Source: Monosporascus cannonballus
Lineage: Eukaryota > Ascomycota > Sordariomycetes > Xylariales
Direction of reading: 5' to 3'
Length of the DNA stretch: 19,537 nucleotides
Assembly (NCBI GenBank): GCA_004154925.1
Contig: QJNS01000520.1
Coordinates: 1 to 19,537, forward strand
The first letter of the stretch is position 1, and each line of letters opens with the position of its first letter. Position numbers and translations under genes: made by a program. Of the stretch, positions 9,479 through 19,242 are shown piece after piece. The notes beneath the pieces were generated by a model, which did no database searches, was not told the DNA's origin, and worked only from the letters and a program-made list of their open reading frames with translations.

Positions 9479-10257
9479 GCACTGCTTTTTGGTGCTGTGA
9501 GATTGTAAGATGTGGTACACGTATTGGATTACTTAATTTCTCGTGCACTCTCATCCTAGATCATACCCAAATATGTATATATGTGGGCAAAGTGATTCAA
9601 TTCTTCAGTCTGGGGTTCTATTCTGATTGGGAGTGCTGTTGGACTAGCCTACATGAGGGGTTTCTCCAAGCTGACATCCCCTGTTGGCCTTTGTTCCTGC
9701 AATCCTAGGGACACAAATCACAGCCCTTTGATTCTTTCAACGCTCCAACATCAATTGCCCCATATGCCGACATAATATACATATGACTCCTAAGCCTTTA
9801 CCAACCCAACCTAGCTACGCCAATGGCATGGGGCATGATTCAGCCTAAACATACGCAGAGATCATGTAATATTGGATCGTTAATATGATATTGAACGGTA
9901 GCATATGAATTACGCTCGAGGGGGATGTTGACATTGCCGAGTCTTCATATTTCTCGACTTCCTAAATAACACCATCGTGCAATAGGTCCTTTGGGAGAAC
10001 TACAAGCGCCCTTACGGGCGGTAACATTCTCCAAGCTTATGCTTTGGGGCCAATCACTTTGCAACCCTTAGCCTATTCATCACGAACCCCGACTCGCGCC
10101 TGTGCTCATACGGCCATCAGGTAGCAATCGGACTTAGGTTTAGGCCGAGGCCACGTCAAGCCTCAATCTCGGAATGACACCTTCGTGGGAAATCGATATA
10201 GCTTCTGCCGGACCAGTCTGGTTCTGACGCTCCATTTCAATCTTTTCGTTAGCGGGG
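9479..10257. other. Intergenic region between the acyltransferase and the MFS pseudogene
   Basis: These 779 bp hold the 3' UTR of the acyltransferase and the region beyond the stop of the convergent pseudogene. One 77-codon frame (9475-9708, +) overlaps the end of the acyltransferase and has no recognisable features. I find no RNA gene or mobile-element signature. Confidence 0.55.
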
Positions 10258-11970
10258 TTATTCACGACCCTCTGTCGCAGTGAGGAGATGACTTCGTCGC
10301 AGATATCGTGCTACGCTACTGATAGCGGGCCTATGAAGGGCTTCCTGTATATTCTCCAGTGAGCGGCCCCTGGTCTCCGGCATATAGGCGGACAGCACAC
10401 CGGTAGTGCAGAAGGCGAGACCACAAAAAGGGAAGTACGCCGAAGGCGGACGCATCCAGGAGAATAGGGGTTATCAGAGCGACTGGTCCATCGGTGAACT
10501 GGGAATTGCATATTGGCAATGAAAATCCATCCTAGCATTTCCAATCAAGGTGCTTACGAAGCTCAAACCCATGGCTACAGACTTAACCACGGCGCGGGCG
10601 TTCCCTGGTTGGGTCTCAGAAGCGTAAATCTTGCTCACTATTTCCGAAGCCGCACAACATATGAGACCGAACACATAGACAGCAATGACAACCTCTGCGG
10701 CATAATGACTTCCGATGACCACCATGCAACCGGAAAGCTCTGTAACCCCAAGTATCACCGACGTGCGTCTTCCCCATCTATCGGCAAGCATGAACGCTGG
10801 AATAGAAATGACAGGAATTAAAATGGACGAGATGGCTGAGACCAGGAATGAAGCATTGTCCGAAGCCAAACTAGCTTGTCCAAACAAGACGAGGGCATAC
10901 TAATAGGACTCAGCAATAGGTTCAATGGGTGGAGTGGGAGATTCACGTATATGATGGCGTCGATTCCCCTGAGCTGCACCACTGTAAGGTGACATCCGGA
11001 GTCAGCTATTATCCTTTCTGATCAATTTGGCGAATGACCGGGAGTTATAAGACATGATTCGGGCCATAGTCTCCTACAAGCCACAACTTGAAAACCTGTG
11101 CTGTTGAACTAGGAAATAAGGTGGATAAGTAACTCCAGAAATTGCTTACTACCAAGCAGGAAAGCGCCAGGAAGGTGCGACGGCGATAGTTTCTTCGAAA
11201 CAGGAGTGCAAAGCTCCGCCACCCCGAGAGACTTGGTTGTTGAGCGACGGAAAGAAAGACCCGAGCTTCGTCCATAATGAAATCAAGCATCCGCAACGCC
11301 AAAACGGCCGCTTCGGGCGTGGAGATTCGGGTAGTAACAGGCAGCTCGAGGCAAGCATAATGGCGATGATGCCTTGGACTACACACGGCAGCCTCCACGC
11401 GAAACTCGATGTGACTGGAACGGTTCCGTAACAAGGAATTAGTCGAGACAGACACCGGCCGTAGCCACGAACTGGGTTAGCACGACCAGACTCCCGCGTT
11501 TCTGGGAAGGCGCAATTTCGGTGATATAGACGACGATGTTGGCCAGGAACATGCTCAGGCCAAAACCGTCCAGTGCCCTACCGACAATAAATTGCGCCAG
11601 GTTGTGCGCAGGATCCTGCAGCGCGGCTCCCATAGCGAAAAGGATAACGCCGGGGAAGATGATCGTAAGGCGACCATGTCGAACGGCGAGGTGGCCAGCA
11701 AACACGAAAAGCTATATAAGATTCAATTATGTCGTCTTCATAGGTCGATGTCTGTGATACGCTCTGTCGGCCAGGAACGGGTTGCGGGGAACAGTAGATA
11801 TCTCGGCAGCAAAGTCCGTCGGGGTGCTTACATCTTGCATTTATCCCTTGGCAGGGTAACCGTGTAGTTGATCTACTCCATGCGGCGGCAAAGGAATACC
11901 TCTCATACAATAGGTAAGGGATCGAGTGATCCCACACATACGTTCGCACACCAACCAGCCCACCGACCAT
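10258..11970 (-). pseudogene. Decayed MFS sugar-transporter gene
   Basis: Read on the minus strand, pieces in different frames form a sugar-type major facilitator. They are VGRALDGFGLSMFLANIVVY and ITEIAPSQKRG (11439-11705), WRLPCVVQGIIAIMLASS to LLLPESPR, FRRNYRRRTFLAL, FMLADRWGRR, KIYASETQPGNARAVV, and the signature PETRGRSLENIQEAL before the stop at 10258. Three frame breaks are clear: after ATAGVCLD (TAA at 11441-11439), after PESPR near 11312-11322 where several residues are also missing, and near 10435-10445 where a two-base loss fits (ASAFG to AYFPF). Introns at 10900-10946 and 10499-10557 still splice cleanly in frame (IIY to YALVLF; GLSF to FTDG). A third lies around 10982-11152. The first ~100 codons are barely readable. 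Such proteins carry sugars or related polyols across the plasma membrane; this copy cannot be functional as read, unless the breaks are assembly errors. Confidence 0.85.
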
Positions 11971-12521
11971 CCCTACCCTCCAATTAGACGGAGAAAGAAA
12001 TCATCGAATGGCATAACGGACCCGGAATGTTCGTAGAGGCTAACCATCAGAAAGAACAAGGGCCTCTCCCATCTCGACCCAACATTGCGATGACTTCCTA
12101 GTTAGATTGAGCCGTGTAGCCTGGGAAAACAAAATTGTTATTACCCTCTCATATTCCCTGGGCCATCCGGAACGCTTGAAGCTCCCACGCGACAACGTTT
12201 TGAGGGACCTCGGAGGCCTTGAAGGAATTGCAACGGTGAATAGCAATTGTCGCGCTTGCCATTGGGTCAAGGGCACATGTCCCTGAGTCTATATTCCGAC
12301 AGAGTCACTGTCGCGTCGAGAAAACCCGCCCCCTATTGCATATGACAGTATCGACATAATCCAATGAGATAATAGTTCCCCTAGACGACAGAGGGGATTA
12401 TGGCGACCTTCAAATACAACACTGATTAAATATTACTATATTAAAGGTTCTGTAGTCGATAATATATCATTTCCACCTCTCACGCGTAGCGTTCATAACA
12501 TTCATATCGGCATCGCATCCT
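11971..12521. other. Intergenic region between MFS pseudogene and secreted-protein gene
   Basis: These 551 bp separate the 5' side of the pseudogene from the 3' end of the secreted-protein gene. An open frame without an ATG spans 12044-12286 on the plus strand, and another overlaps it on the minus strand; neither is recognisable. An imperfect hairpin (TCCCCT at 12377-12382, AGGGGA at 12392-12397) lies 3' of the secreted-protein gene and may belong to its 3' UTR. Confidence 0.5.
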
Positions 12522-13250
12522 TCATGGGCCATATTGAGGCCAGTCAATAGACCTAACGTCCTCGTAGCACTTAGAGTTGGCCGCGAACTCGTGACTACTC
12601 AGGCTGCCTTCCGGCAGCTCCGGCAAGTCCGCGCATTGGGGCAGAAAGTTAACGGCAACACAATCCTCAGAAACGGTGCGCTCGTAAAGGCCGGTGGCGT
12701 AATTGAACTCATCATATGCCCAACGGACGACGTTGAACGTAGCGTTGTAGTATGGGATGATTCGAGGGCATACAGCGTAGACCCCAGGGTTAGTACCCGT
12801 CAAATACGAGTAGGGTTCGGGAAAAGCAGACAGGGCAACGGCCTTGGTCCCCGAGCCAGCGTTGACACGAACTGCGGGCTCATCCGCCTCGCCTTTTGCC
12901 TGGACCTGGATGCCCCAGGGGAAGAGTGGGGTGCCACCATCGCTCAGAATACTGCCCGACTTATATCGGATTTCTTCGGCGGTGCCGTTTTGGTAATATA
13001 TTCTACCAATGTCCTGATCTGCGGAGACGACGGCATCGCTGAGTCCAGCGCCAGCATGGACGGTCGAGAAACTCCAACCATTGACTGGGGGGCTGAGGTC
13101 CTTCGTAGGGTCGGTAACGTTCACAATGAGGCGGAACCCTTTTGATATTGAGGTCGGAGGGTAGTTAGGCACAAACTGACGGGAGCTTAGGGGTACAGCT
13201 GATACGAGGCCACTGAGGCCGAGCTGGAGTAGAAAATTGATGTTACGCAT
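12522..13250 (-). CDS. Small secreted protein, DUF7907-like
   Basis: This intact single-exon frame of 242 codons runs from an ATG at 13250 to a TGA at 12522. Residues 1-18 form a classical signal peptide (hydrophobic core FLLQLGLSGLVSAV with a probable cut after Ala18). The mature part begins with a Pro/Ser-rich linker, then SKGFRLIVNVTDPTKDL, resembling the fungal secreted domain DUF7907 (family recalled, not searched). There are three N-glycosylation sequons (Asn44, Asn88, Asn169) and four cysteines (161, 197, 206, 228), all in the C-terminal half, enough for two disulphides. No transmembrane segment, GPI signal or catalytic motif is apparent. Role unknown: a wall-associated protein, surface antigen or effector are all possible. 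A 203-codon frame on the opposite strand is a shadow. Confidence 0.8.
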   Translation of the reverse strand: MRNINFLLQLGLSGLVSAVPLSSRQFVPNYPPTSISKGFRLIVNVTDPTKDLSPPVNGWSFSTVHAGAGLSDAVVSADQDIGRIYYQNGTAEEIRYKSGSILSDGGTPLFPWGIQVQAKGEADEPAVRVNAGSGTKAVALSAFPEPYSYLTGTNPGVYAVCPRIIPYYNATFNVVRWAYDEFNYATGLYERTVSEDCVAVNFLPQCADLPELPEGSLSSHEFAANSKCYEDVRSIDWPQYGP

Positions 13251-14218
13251 TGCGAACTTCCCCCTGATAGGAGTGGAGGTGAAACAAATAGGACGGTCGC
13301 CCTAACGTAAGAATGGGATTTGAACGTCACCCCTCAGGAGTTATGAGGTAATATATCGCGGGTGATGTTTATGATGGTGATCTAGAAAATATCAAAGTCT
13401 TTCGAAGGAGGCCAGAAGTGAGAATGATCTTTTATATGATAACAGCCCCACCTCAACGGTGGCGACATTTTGGGGGGATACACTGAGTGCTACTTCAAGG
13501 CACTTGCCCAGCTTAAAGACCCTCCGTATTTTATTCATCATCATACCTTAATTTCACAAAAATAGATGGTGTCGAAATGCCCAATCAGGGAAAAAAAAAA
13601 AGGACTTGCGACGTTACGAGGAAAATGGTGAGGTAAGAGGGGTGTCTGCGCCTCAGATACTTCTGCTAATACGAGATTGTCCAAGGGGAACCCCACCTTG
13701 TAGACGTCAGTTACGGGGGATGCTCCCAGGTACCGATATTTACTACAATACAGATTACGCCCCGATAGTGGCGTAACGGCCCCCGACTGCGGGCCCCGCT
13801 CCCGTCTTTTCCCGGGCATGGGCCACTCCCGTGTCGACACGCAATTCTGGACCGCCTGCACGTGTTGGTCTACGTGTAACGTTTATCATACCTACATATG
13901 CCACTGTTGAAAGAAGCAACGTCACTCTATCTCAGGGTAGAGGAAGTTTAGTTTGAACCCCCGAAGAGAGGATCGGACCTATATTCCAGGGCAGCTCTCA
14001 AGCGCGGTCGCATCCATAGCTGGTGAAAATCTGGCTGATTGCTGGACCCGGACGGGTGCCTGCCACACAGCCTGACCCGTGATGGCTTTTAACGCTTATC
14101 CATCCACTATATACTTTGATAATCGGGAGCTGACCGGTGTATAATCCCCGATAACTATATCATGCCTGCTGTCTTCCCACTTCAACCCCGTCCAGTTACG
14201 TGTATCCGCCCGACCCTC
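13251..14218. promoter_or_regulatory. Region upstream of the secreted-protein gene and downstream of the GLTP gene
   Basis: These 968 bp should contain the promoter of the secreted-protein gene (reading leftwards) and the 3' UTR of the glycolipid-transfer gene. A run of 11 A lies near 13590. A 106-codon frame on the minus strand (13541-13861) starts with a non-ATG codon and shows no motif. I find no RNA gene. Confidence 0.45.
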
Positions 14219-15082
14219 TCACCACTTGGCCTCCTTGCTGTCCTGGAAGCCCTTCAGAATGCCGACGACCTTCTCCAAGGCCGCCAAGTACACCCTGAGC
14301 TCGGATTGGACCTTCGCCTCGTCGGAACCCAGCTTTTCGTAGAAAGCCTTGCGGTACGGGCAGGCGCTTAGCGCGGCAGAGAAAACGGGTTTGACAAGGA
14401 AGCTGTGGTGCGGCTTCAAGGTAGCGCCGTATGCATTTCTGAACGAGTCGGCGAGTTCCTCAGATGGCTTTGCCACATTCTGGCTCAATGCAATACACGT
14501 GAAGTCCAGGCCGCTATACAGACTGAGTTAGTCGGATGCCCCGAGACAGGTAAAAGGGGCGTCAGAAGCGGCATACCGGACCAGCCATAGCAATCCTTCA
14601 GTGGCAACATGCTTCTTGTCCTTGAGCTCGTTCTTGACAAGGGCCTGAAGCGTCTCGGACTCGGCTGGAGCAGCAAGCTGGCGCTCACGTAGTTTCTGTG
14701 CGAGTCACTGCCATCAGCCTCTTATCCGTCGAACGCTTCGTATCCTAGGCAACGCTTCGTATCCTAGGCAACGCTTCGTGTCAGAGCTCAAACCCGTACC
14801 TTGATGTTGCCCATCATATCATTTTTGACCGGCGAGAAAGCGACGGAACCGAGAGCGTCTAAAGAACGACAGAGCGTGTCAGCCAAGTGAGATGGCCAGA
14901 GACACCACCACAAACAACATGGGATAGTGCACACCGAATATAGTAGTCAGGGACTCGGCGGCGTCGAGAAACTCGGTAGTGGTAATGGCATTGTCATTGT
15001 CGGCGTCAACGGGAACATCAACAAAGGACTTCTTGAAGGTGTCCAGTATAGTGCCGCCGGGGGGGAAGGTAGGAGCAGACAT
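14219..15082 (-). CDS. het-c2: HET-C2-type glycolipid transfer protein (GLTP), 4 exons
   Basis: On the minus strand, exons 15082-14935, 14858-14800, 14695-14577 and 14513-14219 give 206 residues. All introns are GT-AG, and intron 3 has a CTAAC branch point. The product matches the GLTP fold of Podospora HET-C2 (208 residues) along its whole length: TILDTFKKSFVDVPVDA, FLDAAESLTTIFDALGSV, GLLWLVRGLDF, LKPHHSFLVKPVFSAAL, and the terminal KEAKW. The sugar-headgroup pocket is complete: Asp63, Asn67 and Lys70 in DMMGNIKK, Trp106 and His145. GLTPs bind one glycosphingolipid and shuttle it between cytosolic membrane faces. In Podospora anserina, alleles of this gene control heterokaryon incompatibility with the NLR genes het-d and het-e. 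Whether this allele does so is unknown. It is divergent from the phospholipase D gene. Confidence 0.92.
14732..14779. repeat. 19-bp minisatellite, 2.5 copies, inside GLTP intron 2
   Basis: The unit AACGCTTCGTATCCTAGGC occurs at 14732-14750 and 14751-14769, perfectly repeated, with a 10-base partial third copy at 14770-14779. It lies wholly inside the second intron (14696-14799), and nearly half of that 104-bp intron is repeat. The unit contains CCTAGG, the core of the palindrome seen elsewhere in the window. Confidence 0.9.
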
Positions 15083-16412
15083 GGCAGCGGTGTGGAACTG
15101 CTAGTTGTTGGTTACTGCAGAGGGACTGTAGAATCACGATTTAGCAATCAAGTAATAGACGTTATGAAAAGGATTAGCTTTTGATGAAGCCAAGAAGACA
15201 AGCTGTTCAGGGGAAACGGGGTTAAGACGATACCCGAATTGATGAGTATCTATCTTGGGTACTTACATACTAAGGGAGAAAGTTCAAGGAACAGAGGGGG
15301 TTGGAGGAGGAGAGGGCCGGACCCTTTCTTCTTGGCCTACCTAGGGAGGTAACTTACCTCCTATGGGTACTAGGCGGGGTTCATGTTGGGAGCCAAGTAT
15401 GTGAGTATCGACATGTAACAAGCGAGGAGGGGCAGATTGGTCAACTTGTTCCGTATTAGCATAACCATGCTTAGAAAGGGATAGCTACAAGTACATATGT
15501 AGACATGTGGCTGTGCGTATACGGGATAGGACATGCTGATACTAGCCACCACAGTTGTGGCTTACGAAGGTAAGTACCGGTATCACTTGGCGCTAGGTAG
15601 TTGATAGTCCAGGAGCCAGGAACCGCAACCCGATCCCGTCCGGGGTAAGGACCTCATCGCATGGTGCGGATCACCAAAATTTGAATGTGACGTCAGTGTA
15701 TCTACCACCCCGCCAGGACGAGTCCATGCTCCCATGCTCCGTAGGCCTCAATTGATGTTTTGCATCATAAATGTTTGCTTGACTTATCTTGGTCGTGCTC
15801 ATCTAGGTATATATTTAAATACAACCGGCTGTACGTGCATCTACCGCATTTTTGCAGACAATTACATGGGCCAAACTGCCCGAATATGGTAGGAGAGGTT
15901 GTATAACCGCAATCATGCATGATCTCATGCTTACATACTACGTACTATACGCATGGGATGTGCAGAGTTCCTGGGTAGTTTCACAGGGTCTCGAACCTGC
16001 AGATTGGCATCGATCCGAATGTCAGGATTTGGGACCTATATCCTCGCTAGGTGCCAAGGCTAAGTAAGTAGACATGGGTGAGAACGGATATTCGGCAACA
16101 ATCATGTGTATACGCGCACGTTGGGTGATCCATCCTGTCCCGAGTCATATAACCGGCTTTCTTGAATGCCAGCCGCACAAAATATATCATTGTCGCCTGT
16201 CATCTTGTCGTACGGCCGCAGACATGTTCATTCTTTTCCTGCGTATACTCGACTTTCCCTGCCCGATTCGTTCATCGTAGCGTCTTCAAAATTCTGAAGC
16301 CATCTACTCAGCTTTTGATCTGAGATTTCCTAGACTATTCATGCATACGTCCCTCTGCTTATTATCCCCATGGTCCCGACGAAACGCTGCTGCACCTAGC
16401 ATCAAGAACACC
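15083..16412. promoter_or_regulatory. Divergent upstream region of GLTP and phospholipase D genes
   Basis: This 1.33-kb interval separates the two start codons and must contain both promoters. It carries CCTACCTAGGGAGG near 15337-15349, a near-perfect inverted repeat at 15345-15361 (GGAGGTAA-C-TTACCTCC), and a small hairpin at 15544-15562 (AGCCAC / GTGGCT). CTAGGTA-type motifs recur near 15594 and 15804. I see no gene; short frames here lack recognisable features. Confidence 0.55.
15345..15361. repeat. 8-bp perfect inverted repeat with 1-base spacer
   Basis: GGAGGTAA and TTACCTCC flank a single C. The repeat lies about 265 bases upstream of the GLTP start codon. It could be a dimeric transcription-factor site; the tight spacer makes an RNA hairpin unlikely. 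Confidence 0.6.
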
Positions 16413-19242
16413 ATGTCTACGCCCGGCGTTCCCGAGCAACATGGAGAGCACCATGGCCTCAGTGACAAGCTGAAACTCCCAATGCACGAGTTGGGAGACA
16501 AACTCAAGGATACTCATTTACACGATGCTAAAGTCCATCTCATTCATCAGAAGTGCGTGTTGTCCTTGCGAGAGGCACGCAGCAGACAATTTAGCTAACT
16601 AGGTAACTCCTCTCGCAGACATAAGATCGGGAAATTTGCCAACATTGTAAGTTGCCTCGGTCTGGTCTCACCCACTTCCCAAACTCGTACAAACACGAGC
16701 CAGTCGACTTACGAGACATCATGATCAAAGTTCAATCCACATCATCGCCACGACGAAGAGCATGAGAAGGCCTGCGATGAAAAGCGAGCCAGCATATGTG
16801 ATCAGCATCGCTTTAAGTCGTACTTCCCGGAGCGCGACGGAAACCTGATAAAGTGGTATGTGGATGGAAGAGATTACTTCTGGGTAAGGAGCTACACCGC
16901 CCCAAGACAACTTCTGCCCTCTCCATCCTAACCTCACGTGTACAGGCAGTGTCAGTGGCGCTAGAACAGGCAAAGGAAACCATCTATATCGCCGACTGGT
17001 GGCTTTCGCCCGAGCTGTTTCTGCGAAGGCCGCCCTCTTTCAACCAGAAATGGCGCCTCGATTCTGTATTGAAGCGCTGCGCAGAAGCTGGTGTCAAGAT
17101 CTACGTCATAATCTATCGCGAGGTCGAAGCTGCACTGACATGTAACTCCGAGCATACCAAGCATGCCTTGCAGGCTTTATGTCCCGAAGGCTCTCCGGGC
17201 TACGGCAACATCACAGTCATGCGTCACCCCGATCATAACGTCCTGGAGAATGCTGCAGATATGACTTTTTACTGGGCTCACCACGAGAAGTTCATAGTGA
17301 TTGACTATGAAATGGCCTTCATCGGAGGCCTCGACTTGTGCTTCGGTCGCTGGGACAATCACCAGCACATGCTGTCAGATCTCCACCCCGAAGGTGTCCA
17401 CCACGAAATATGGCCGGGTCAGGATTTCAATAACAACCGGGTCATGGACTTCAAGAACGTGGAGGACTGGAAGCAGAATGAGCTCAGCAAAGCTGAGTAC
17501 GGCCGAATGCCTTGGCATGACGTCGCAATGGGTTTGATTGGGCCTTGCGTCTACGACATAGCAGAGCATTTCGTGCTGCGGTGGAATTTTGTGAAGCGGG
17601 ATAAATACAAGCGTGATAAGAGGTTCGAGTGGCTTACGTTGCCCGGCCGTGAGGGGGAAGGTGAGGACCTAATTGGTGTTCAGCGGCCGAAACATCCAGT
17701 TGGAGGCTATGCCTTGCACCCCCTGACCCCCCTGGAGACCAAGAACCTCGATGGTAGAGGCACCGTCCGCGCGCAGATTGTGCGGTCAAGTGCCGACTGG
17801 TCCAGCGGTACTCTCCGGGATCACTCTATACAGAACGCATATTCAGAGATCATCCGCAATGCCCAGCATTTCGTCTATATCGAGAACCAGTTTTTTATCA
17901 CAGCAACCGGCGATCAGCAATCTCCGATCCATAATACAATCGGGAAGGCGATAGTAGAGGCCTGTGTGAGAGCTGGCAAGGAAGGTCGCAAGTTCAGAGT
18001 CATCATCCTCATCCCTGCCATCCCTGGCTTTGCTGGCGACCTTCGAGATAGCGCGGCGGTAGGGACGCGCGCAATCATGGACTACCAATACAAGTCAATA
18101 TGCCGCGGCGAACACTCCATCAAGGAACAAATCCGTGCACAGGGCGTTGACCCGAAAAACCACATCTTCATCTTCAATCTGAGAGTCTATGACCGCATAA
18201 ACAAGATTCCCGCGGTCAAGAAGCAGGAGGAAGAGTCGGGTGTCAAATATCAGGAAGTCCAACGAGCCGAGGCCGAAGAAATGATGGGGGAAGGAATCCA
18301 CGGGAGCGCGGACGTCGAAGGAGAACAGGACAAACATATGGGCAAGAAGGGAGAGCAGCTGCATGCTCCGGAGACCGCAAAAAGCCGAGACGTCAAGCGT
18401 CGTTTTGAAGCAGCCAAGCAGAAAGGGAAGGATAATGAAACGGCCTGCAGTGTTGCGCACCACGCGATGGCTGGGACGGGAAAGCTTTCGGAAGAGCCCT
18501 GGGATGGGGCCCCGGAGGAGGAGGTTGAGAACTGGATCCAGGAGGAACTGTACATACACGCCAAACTTCTTATAGTCGACGATCGTATCATGGTTTGCGG
18601 CTCCAGCAATTTGAACGATCGTAGTCAGGAAGGGCACCACGACAGCGAACTCTCCATCGTCATGGAGGACACGGATAGAATTGCCAGCATGATGGATGGG
18701 CAACCGTTCGAAGCGGGAGGACAAGCCGCCACGCTGAGGCGGTACCTCTGGAGAGAGCACTTGGGCTTGCTTCCACCGCAGGGGATGGATGCTAACAATG
18801 ACCCAAACGCACAGCCGCCGGGCGAAGGTTCGCCAAATGATCCTTGGGATAGGGACGATAGCTACAAGTTCGTCGAAGATCCGCTGAGCGATAATCTCTG
18901 GGATATGTGGACCTCCAATGCGACGAGGAACACGGAAGTTTTCAGGCAGCTATTCCACGCGGACCCCGACGATCATGGTAAGTTACCAAGAACATATACC
19001 TTCCAGGAGTCTCTAACTTACGCCTAGTCAAAACATTTGACGACTACAACGAATTCCTCCCACCGAGGGGCGTGAAGTCCGGCCGCGTCTTCGACAAGTT
19101 CCAGCCTCCAGATGGCATCAGAAAGAGACTCGACGATATTAAAGGCCATCTCGTATGGATGCCGCTGGACTACTTGAAGAATGTCGAAATGGCCGAAACT
19201 GGGTTGCAGGTCAACTCCTGGACGGAAAGTGTGTATGCATGA
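16413..19242 (+). CDS. Phospholipase D (two HKD motifs), 5 exons
   Basis: Exons 16413-16552, 16619-16646, 16731-16883, 16946-18977 and 19028-19242 encode 855 residues; all introns are GT-AG and most have CTAAC branch points. I chose the ATG of MSTPGVPEQ at 16413; an in-frame ATG at 16341 would add 24 unremarkable residues. The His-rich N terminus leads into KWYVDGRDYFW, then TIYIADWWLSPELFLRRP. The catalytic motifs are HEKFIVID (His220, Lys222, Asp227), followed by FIGGLDLCFGRWD, and HAKLLIVDD (His645, Lys647, Asp652), followed by CGSSNLNDRS; between them is the conserved YIENQFFI. The enzyme cleaves phosphatidylcholine to phosphatidic acid and choline at membranes. No PX or PH domain is present, unlike yeast Spo14. 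A charged insert of roughly 100 residues (~530-636) precedes the second HKD. Confidence 0.93.
16619..16646 (+). other. 28-bp microexon of the phospholipase D gene
   Basis: This exon encodes only about nine residues (HKIGKFANI plus a split Lys codon) between introns of 66 and 84 bp. It is supported by a clean acceptor (TCGCAG), a GTAAGT donor and frame continuity on both sides. Gene predictors easily skip such an exon. Confidence 0.75.

Noticed and set aside
10258..11970. RIP (repeat-induced point mutation) as the cause of the transporter's decay
   Set aside because: The damage is mainly small deletions and frameshifts, coding GC is largely retained, and no second copy or AT-rich shift is visible.
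12044..12286. 80-codon plus-strand frame with a protein-like composition
   Set aside because: It has no ATG, no recognisable motif, no splice evidence for an upstream exon, and is matched by an open frame on the other strand.
12534..13145. 203-codon open frame on the plus strand, opposite the secreted-protein gene
   Set aside because: The minus-strand frame has a clean signal peptide, sequons and a domain-like sequence; the plus-strand translation has no recognisable feature and is a shadow.
13310..13350. CCTCA..TGAGG hairpin with TTCAAATCC nearby on the minus strand, tRNA-like
   Set aside because: The loop lacks T at position 33, there is no D-arm, and no acceptor stem closes the structure.
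15978..16000. TTCGA-containing segment (minus strand) resembling a tRNA T-arm
   Set aside because: The stem does not pair properly with a seven-base loop, and no anticodon arm or acceptor stem can be built around it.
18095..18760. 221-codon frame on the minus strand inside the phospholipase D gene
   Set aside because: It lies antisense to the second catalytic half of an unmistakable phospholipase D and has no motif of its own.
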